A stretch of 64,000 nt of DNA from Mya arenaria (Eukaryota; Mollusca; Bivalvia; Myida; Myidae), in NCBI RefSeq assembly GCF_026914265.1, contig NC_069136.1, positions 36,377,406-36,441,405 on the forward strand, written 5' to 3'. This document shows positions 57,621-64,000 of this stretch, one piece after another; position 1 is the first letter of the stretch; the number at the start of each line of letters is the position of its first letter. Made by a program: the position numbers and the translations under genes. The notes beneath the pieces were generated by a model. It saw nothing but the letters and a program-made list of their open reading frames with translations, searched no databases and had not been told where the DNA came from.

Positions 57621-58672
57621 CTGATATGAAATAATGTCAAGTCATAAAACATACAAGCGATGGAAAAATCATACCAAACCTTAGGCCCAAAACATTAAAA
57701 TTTGTTTGCTAATTTTATTGCTAAAAGCATTGGATCATTTTTTTTGTGATATTTTTTTAATGTTATACTTCATGAAGTTATGGCTTAGAATAATTTACAC
57801 ACTGAGACCCTTGCCATTTTATCAGGGTATAATTTCCCAATTTTCCCATGAATTAAACTACCAATGATTTATCACAAAAAAGGGCAGGGACAAAATTGAT
57901 GGTCTGAGAGAGTTTGTCTGCTGGCAAAGAAAGAATAAGGGTTGGGCTGAATTTTTTTCGGCAGATTGGGAAACAGTAAAGAACAATTTTTTTCGTTATA
58001 TTATGATAGCTATTTCAGAATTTCGGAATTTAAATTTCAACGGTATGTCCTATTTAGATAAAATAGCATTACAATGACCAGATTATAAAAAGGAAAATAG
58101 TGTGGGCCATCATTCTGGTAATGAGATCTTAATTCACATGACCCTCATGATAATCAAATCATTTCCAAGTTGGTAATGATTGTATCCATTTTATCCATTT
58201 ATGTAAAAAAATAATCATCTTTTCATTCAGATTAGACTATTTTTAAGGAAAAAAGGAAAGATTTCTCCAAATATCTTCGAGGAACTCTTATTCACTTATA
58301 TAGGATTTGTTTACCTCCTAAAAGGAAAATATTCCATTTTGTTACAAGAAATTAGGACAACCGCATAGATTAGCTGCATTTTTCCATTCACTCACTTTAA
58401 AATCATTATAGGAATGTTAATGAGGATTCCGTTAATTTCTTTTTTTCCCCATTCCCTCACTTATGAGGCCCTGAGAGTTGTTTAATCCATATTCATTTCA
58501 TTACTCAATTAATAGTTTAATTTAAACTCAGTATAGAAATGTCATTGGGGCCTCTGGAATTGTGCCATTCAGTACATGGACCTTTAAAGGTGCATTTCAA
58601 AGTAAAAAATCTGTGTACAAAGGTTTCATCAGATATGGAAGGAAAACCATCTCTAGAACATTTGCCTTTAAA

Positions 58673-58998
58673 GCTGCACTCTCACAGATTGACAGGTTTT
58701 TAGATTTTGTCTCAGAATCGACTAGTTTTGGTATAAATGCCTTCAATTCAGTCATATAGGATAACACACAATAAAACAGATCTCAATAGTTTAGGAAACT
58801 GCGGAAAAAATCATTTTTCTTATAGGGTTAGTAACACTTTTCGCTATAAAACATAAATTCTTGAACGCAAAGTTGAAAAACTGATTTTTTTTTTGTCAAC
58901 AGTCTTGTATCACTGGTTTCTAGACATTTATGCAAAAATTGTCTAATTTCAATTAAAAAAATAAAAAAGTCAAAATGGTCAATCTGTGAGAGTGCAGC
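58673..58998. repeat. TTTAAA-flanked miniature element
   Basis: Starts GCTGCACTCTCACAGATTGA after TTTAAA (58667-58672) and ends TCAATCTGTGAGAGTGCAGC. The right TTTAAA is worn. Same family as 43510-43861. Confidence 0.75.
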
Positions 58999-59592
58999 AG
59001 TCAAAGCAAGAAATATAGTATAAACCTTGGATTAAAAATGATTAAAAAAAAAATCATACTTAAATTTAGTTTTTGATGAATCTTTATCGTTCATGAATAA
59101 AACTTTAGTGAGATATCACTTGCATCTTTCTTTAAGATTGTAAAACGTTAGACAACAAACACGAACATCCAATCCAAATGGTCACTAATCAGTAACATAA
59201 TTATCAACATTTAACGTCATGTTACAACATACATGTACACACATTATAAAACACTAAAAAGAGGTAATAGCATTCAAACTTTGAAAATGGAGTTAATTCA
59301 CATATAAAAAGCGCTCTTGATAAAATGTGATTACAATGAAAGATTGCTTGTAAAATATTGATATACATAACATCAAAATATCAACAATACTTGGGATAAA
59401 ACATTTACATATTATAGAGATGACCTAGGACCCTGCCTAGCAACCATTGCTATGACAACAAAATGATGTTTTTGTTATGACGTTTTTGTTATAAACTTAG
59501 CTAAATATCATACTTGATGGGCAGTAATGTTGAACCAACTGTTAACATAACAATGTCTATATAATCATTGCCCTTGAATGCCTTTCATCACC

Positions 59593-59692
59593 TTGACAAT
59601 GACCTTTGACCTTTTGACCTAATTAATCTTCATAATCAAGGTTAAAACATAAAGTAGGTCAACAAAGGTCAAACATTCAGTAACCTTTTGAC
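59593..59692. promoter_or_regulatory. Cluster of AGGTCA half-sites next to the arrestin stop codon
   Basis: TGACCTTTGACCTTTTGACCT (overlapping DR1-like) at about 59600 and AGGTCAACAAAGGTCA (spacing 4) at about 59656 place several nuclear-receptor-type half-sites within 100 bases. They lie in the 3' untranslated region, so they may equally be simple repeat or chance. Confidence 0.25.
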
Positions 59693-62600
59693 CTATGCTT
59701 CTGTATCGTCCCCGTCATGACCTTTGAGACGTAGTCGGGCAAAGTCTTCGAAGATAAAGTCATCGTCACGATACTCATAACCCTCCTCGCTGGAAAATAA
59801 AATAAAATAAATCAAAATATAATGAGATATATGATTGGTCAATTGCAATGTTTTGACCTATAAACAAATTCATAAGGTCATAATTGATCTCATATTACGG
59901 TAAACACAATACATTGATTTTAAGCTAATAATTATTATGTGAAAATTATATAAAAAAAAATCATTGATGACTACATTGACTTTTTTCTTAACTTGCTCTT
60001 ATGCCAGTAAATGACAATGCTACTTTAAAATTCATCCTTAAAAATCACGCCTGCATATTTTCAAAATATGAAAATAACAATATCAAATGTAAATCTGAAT
60101 GTTAACAACATGTTAATTATAAAATGTGAATGGGATAGCATACTGTGACATTCTGGGACACCATTAACATACACATATATCAAAATACACTCTTATCTGT
60201 CAATATTAACTGAATAGCAAAAATAATATAAAAAAATCTTGAAACTTCTTAAGCTTAATAGGCTTTAGAAGTTTAGTTCAATTAACCAATATACATACAT
60301 TTGATTTTGACCAATACATAAGGTTTTTATTGGTGATTTTCATAACGATAATTTAAAGATACCTAGAGCTGTCACAGGAAAGACAAATACTCCCAATGCC
60401 GCCTGAACACAGGATTTAAACTCTTTCTTTGAAAAGAGGTCTTAACTCCGAGGTTTTTGTACACTGCATTTCCACCCATCATGCTTGACCAAATAATGTT
60501 GCATAATTAAAATCCATTGAGTAATTTAGAAGTTACGCTACTGACAAGAAAAGTGTTCAGTGCACTTCCTCTCATTGTGCTTTACCATTGTACGAAGTTT
60601 AATTAAATTCCATCCAGTAGTTTTCAAGTTATGCTCCAGACAAGGAAAAATAAAAAAGGGCAATAACTCTGTGATTAGTTGAAACAGAGTTATGTTCTTG
60701 TATACTGCACATCCTCTCATGTTGTTTTACCATCGTATCCAGTTTCATTCAATTCCATCCAGTAATGTTCAAGTTATTTTTAGTTATATTAAGTAAATCT
60801 CCGGACAAGAAAAAGTAATCAAGGCCAATAACTCTGTAATTAGCTTAAATAGAGTTATGGTTCTTGTACACTGCAGTTCCTCTTACTAAATTCTATTATC
60901 GAATGACCCATCGATCAACCACAGGGTGACTTCAATAAACCCCTTCTAACTTTGTATATAGATAGATTAAGGTCTAAAAACTCTCAAAGAAGTAAACATT
61001 ACACAAATTATATCAAAACAAAAATAGTGAGCTTAATTTGATTATAAAGTTGAGTAATTTGTGCCAAAATCACATTTCAAAGCACTTGCCAGCAACTTAC
61101 TATAATACTTATTAACCAAAAAGCACTGCAGGGAGACTTCAACACTCATCTGTTTTTGTTATTGTGTTTTTTAACAAGGGGTTTAACTCAACATTTCAAT
61201 AAGCCCTGCTATGAGCATGCTTTATCATTGTCACTGGTAATATGAGTACAAAGATTCATGTATCTTGTTTAATACCATACTTAAGTAATGGCCAAGGGTT
61301 GAGTTTTGCAAAACTTTCTGACAATCAATGGGATTTATTGAAGCCATAGTAAGGGGCATAAGTCAATAACTATTTAATGCCACAGTTATGGGCCTTACCA
61401 TACACTTTTAGATAAGCATGCCCAAATCGTTTAACTGTTGCTTGCCATCACATTTTTGAAAAAGCCCTTCTATTTACATCCTCAAGAATTTGAGCAAGCC
61501 CAGAAAGCATTTTGCAAGTTCAGGTCTTATGTGCATGTACTAATTTAACCAATTCAGGGTTTGTCGGCTTGTGATTTTACCGTTTCAGGACTTGTGATAA
61601 TTAGAGCAATTCAGGACTTGTGGGCTTGTGATATTTTGACAAGTTCAGGGCTTGTGATATTTTGACCACTTCAGGGCTTGTGATATTTTGACAAGCTCAG
61701 GGCTTGAGATAATTTGAGCAAGCCAGGACTTGTGAGCTGGTGCTAATTTGACCACTTTTCGGCATTGTCACTGGTAACACAGGTACAAAGTTTCATGACC
61801 ATCACAGTTATCACTTAGGTGCAGGTTAAATACACACTGATGCAGACAATCCCAAGGCTGTGACAATACCACAACAGACAAAAAAATAAATATATTTTGG
61901 GGATCATTGCTTTAATAAATAGGTAAAAGGTCTTTAAGAAATATAGAAACAATACTTATGATTATGAAGTTTATATAAATATGATAGTTACACTATTTCA
62001 TAGATCTACCTTTCATATTTTTTTAGATTTCCACAAAGACGACTCGTACAAAGGGTTGAGAAATAAAATAACATCATCGTCAGAATGTATTTTCAATATT
62101 GACATAATTATTCAAACATCTGTCTATTAAATCAATAAGACAGAAAAACAGGTACGCGTCATCATCATTAGAATTTGATTTGAAATTCTGGAACAGGCAC
62201 AGCAAACATTATACCAGTAACTGGCTAGTAGTTTCAATCAGTGTTTCCCCATGCATAAAGACAGAATACCGTTGTACATAGCTTAAAGGGACTTGCTCAT
62301 GCCTTGTAAAGGGCACTTTTTACGATTTTTTTTACAGCTAGAACCTTTCAACAAATGTTGATATTTGCTCAAATATTGTCTATGAAGACTATAATTTTAA
62401 AAAGGATTAGTAACGTGATTTATCTAAAGGTTGATGGACTTTATCATGTGAGGTTACCTATGTATTTTAAAAAGGTTAATACCCATCAGCTATTGAAAAA
62501 GTCCTTGCGGCTGAGTGGTTAAGGTGTCAGTTTTTCTAATATTTCATTTACTGTACAAGCATAGTTTTGCAACCCACTACAACCAGAATTATCTTTTATA

Positions 62601-63515
62601 TCTTAAATGTATTTATTCTTCAATTTTGGTACCCAAGAGTATATTAATAATAAAATCAGTGTTTTCAGATGGATGCATTACCTGGAAAACTAATTTTTGG
62701 TCCAAAAACATGATTGAGTCCATTTAACCTGTTGTTATTGAGTGTTTTAAAGTCAATTCCCGACTATGCAACAGTACATGAGCAGAAAACAATTTGTAGC
62801 TTGGTGTCTTTAGCATTTTCTTGCTGTGTAGACATTCAGGCCATTGTATTTAGCTTGCAAATATTTGTTTCCATTAAATTTCCATGGACATCCCGGAAAT
62901 TGTACAGACAGGGCAAGCTCTATTTTGATTCATGCCATTGAATAGATATTATTCATCTTCAATGAATTGTAACAATCACATGGACTCTCTGGAGGCGGGG
63001 CTTAACAAGTGGTGTTGTTCCATATTGCAGAGTTTTTTTGTGATTGTTTAGACTATAATTCATTAATACCCATATCAGAAGGCAGAGCTTAACCATGTAA
63101 ATACTAGCATTTAGATAAAATTACAACCCTATTCATTTATAGTCATGAAATTTATCGAAAAATTCCTAGACAACATGGATGAAAACAGTTACTTCACACA
63201 CAACCCATATTATTGAAATTATGAAGGTCAGGATTTGTGCTACTTTATAATTTCAATGACTAAGGTAGCGCGTGCAGTAACAAATTCATATGGCGAATGG
63301 CCCAACACAGTCCCAACTAGTTTTGTTTACGAATAATTACTTATCATGGCAGAATTCACAAGACTCACTTTGTATCAAGCTGTATGAGGTTTGTATCGAC
63401 AGGCTGGTCGGAGCCCTCCCCAGAGGGCTTGCTGATGGAGAGAGACCGTGATGGTGGGGGACTCTCTTGAGGCTTCGGGTGTGTCAAGGTGAACGGCAAC
63501 TCAACAGATAGGTCC
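59693..63515 (-). CDS. ARRB: Beta-arrestin, 3' end (two C-terminal exons; rest beyond the window)
   Basis: Exon 63515-63369 reads [20 protein letters not shown] and onward to [10 protein letters not shown]; exon 59789-59693 reads [31 protein letters not shown] and TAG. The junction is in phase (split Asn codon). This matches the C-terminal tail of beta-arrestins (vertebrate form VAVELPFTLMHPKP, LIELDTN, DDDIVFEDFARQRLKG). LIQLD is the clathrin-binding box and FEDFARLRL the AP2 beta-adaptin-binding motif, so the protein should desensitise G-protein-coupled receptors and link them to clathrin coats in the cytoplasm. The upstream arrestin fold exons lie beyond 64000. The 3.6-kb intron between the two exons is repeat-rich. 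Confidence 0.92.
60450..60900 (-). repeat. Degenerate tandem repeat in the arrestin intron
   Basis: About three diverged units with TTGTACACTGCA or TTGTATACTGCA, TTTACCATCGTA, AATTCCATCCAGTA, TTCAAGTTAT, GGACAAG and GGCAATAACTCTGT. The unit is roughly 150-160 bp. No gene. Confidence 0.6.
61490..61745 (+). repeat. Short tandem repeat family in the arrestin intron
   Basis: About ten irregular units of 22-35 bp such as TTCAGGGCTTGTGATATTTTGAC and variants. The same family appears once at 20945-21012. Confidence 0.7.
62287..62723. repeat. TTAA-flanked miniature element with a tRNA-like core
   Basis: TTAA on both sides (62283-62286 and 62724-62727). Inverted ends AGGGACTTGCTCATG and CATGATTGAGTCCAT. 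The core (about 62500-62580) begins GTCCTTGCGGCTGAGTGGTT AAGG, very like the 5' part and A box of tRNA-Ser/Leu; the B-box side (AGTTTTGCAACCC) is worn. Same architecture as the element at 15787. It lies in the arrestin intron. Confidence 0.6.
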
Positions 63516-63556
63516 CTGTGGGGAAAAGACAAGTCTGGGTTAAACAAACAATTCAT

Positions 63557-63668
63557 TTATAAAATAGTATATTGCTTCATAATGATGGTTGAGAGGGGAC
63601 TGAATGGCAGGGAAATCTCTGGGGGCTTCGGATGTGTCAAGGTGAACAGCAAATCTTCAGATAGGTCC
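63557..63668 (-). pseudogene. Duplicated arrestin penultimate exon, truncated
   Basis: Acceptor CCCCCACAG, then [20 protein letters not shown] and onward to a stop at 63557. It duplicates the exon at 63369-63515 ([20 protein letters not shown]) including the phase and acceptor context. No donor was seen before the stop. It is either a decayed duplicate or an alternative terminal exon that would remove the clathrin and AP2 motifs. A further worn fragment of the same exon (AGAGACTGTGATGGCAAGG) is at about 63737. Confidence 0.6.
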
Positions 63669-63778
63669 CTGTGGGGGAGATATAGACAAGTTGGGGCTAG
63701 GCCTTCAATCAAATATGTGCCTATTATTGATTCCAAGAGACTGTGATGGCAAGGGATTTGCCTGAAAAACAAACAAAC

Positions 63779-63898
63779 ACATGGACTGGTTTACTGGCCT
63801 GAAAACAACACATGGACTGGTTTACTTGCCTGAAAAAAAAACCCACATTGACTGATTTACTTGCCTAAATAACAAATGGACTGGTTTACTTGCCTGTA
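63779..63898 (+). repeat. 33-bp tandem repeat in arrestin intron
   Basis: Four units with CACATGGACTGGTTTACT, TGCCTGAAAA or variants (63779, 63812, about 63846 and about 63876). Confidence 0.75.
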
Positions 63899-64000
63899 AA
63901 AACTGAGGATATATATGACTTTGTTCATATTCACAAAAAACTTGAGTCTGACTTTGAAAATCTGTGAAAAGTTTCTGCATTATGATTCAACAAACTTAAT

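Noticed and set aside
1-64000. CRISPR arrays, bacterial operons, rRNA genes
   Set aside because: The tandem repeats present lack unique spacers, genes are spliced and eukaryotic, and no rRNA sequence was recognised.

Overview
This is AT-rich animal DNA, most likely from a bivalve mollusc. It has spliced metazoan host genes in long introns (LSM5, the 3' end of a beta-arrestin gene, an FkbM-type methyltransferase, an ANKRD34-like ankyrin gene and an unrecognised coiled-coil gene), set in dense, layered mobile DNA. The species call is an inference from the repeat style (nimbus-like LINE, TTAA and TTTAAA miniature elements, tRNA-bearing repeats) and from invertebrate-like host proteins.

Region 1 (1-21 kb) is almost all mobile DNA. 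Two related but diverged two-gene DNA transposons of the ISL2EU type (THAP plus DDE transposase, convergent with a SAP-SWIM-YqaJ nuclease) lie about 4.4 kb apart in opposite orientation. The first (1-8158, cut by the window edge) is decayed. Its YqaJ gene was hit by an unclassified repeat (3231-5802), which itself carries two further insertions. The second (12539-19020) looks whole: matching terminal inverted repeats, a 2-bp target duplication, a 581-codon YqaJ gene (three exons) and a 521-codon transposase gene (three exons), all splice phases agreeing. It is inserted in a fossil family B DNA polymerase of Polinton/Maverick type (9107-12538, resuming 19021-19333).

Region 2 (21-35 kb) holds a three-exon FkbM methyltransferase gene on the minus strand (28538 to 22378). 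Its introns contain a dimeric tRNA-derived SINE and miniature DNA transposons. Next comes a head-to-tail array of 5'-truncated I/nimbus-like LINE copies, one with a 732-codon open frame covering RT and RNase H.

Region 3 (35-45.5 kb) has a five-exon orphan coiled-coil gene on the plus strand, an intronless ANKRD34-like gene, and a nested set of palindromic miniature elements, one carrying a 25-bp minisatellite. It also has a 414-bp TRIM-like LTR element whose 142-bp LTRs each contain a tRNA-like sequence with good Pol III A and B boxes, then a long trinucleotide repeat and a LINE scrap.

Region 4 (46-64 kb) contains the complete five-exon LSM5 gene, with a non-autonomous hAT-like element in intron 1, then a 41-bp minisatellite. 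After about 4 kb with no gene comes the minus-strand 3' end of beta-arrestin, with its clathrin-binding (LIQLD) and AP2-binding ([11 protein letters not shown]) exons, a duplicated penultimate exon and a phase-compatible alternative last exon. All exon structures were worked out by eye from splice sites, reading phase and protein recognition; none was tested by alignment or expression data.
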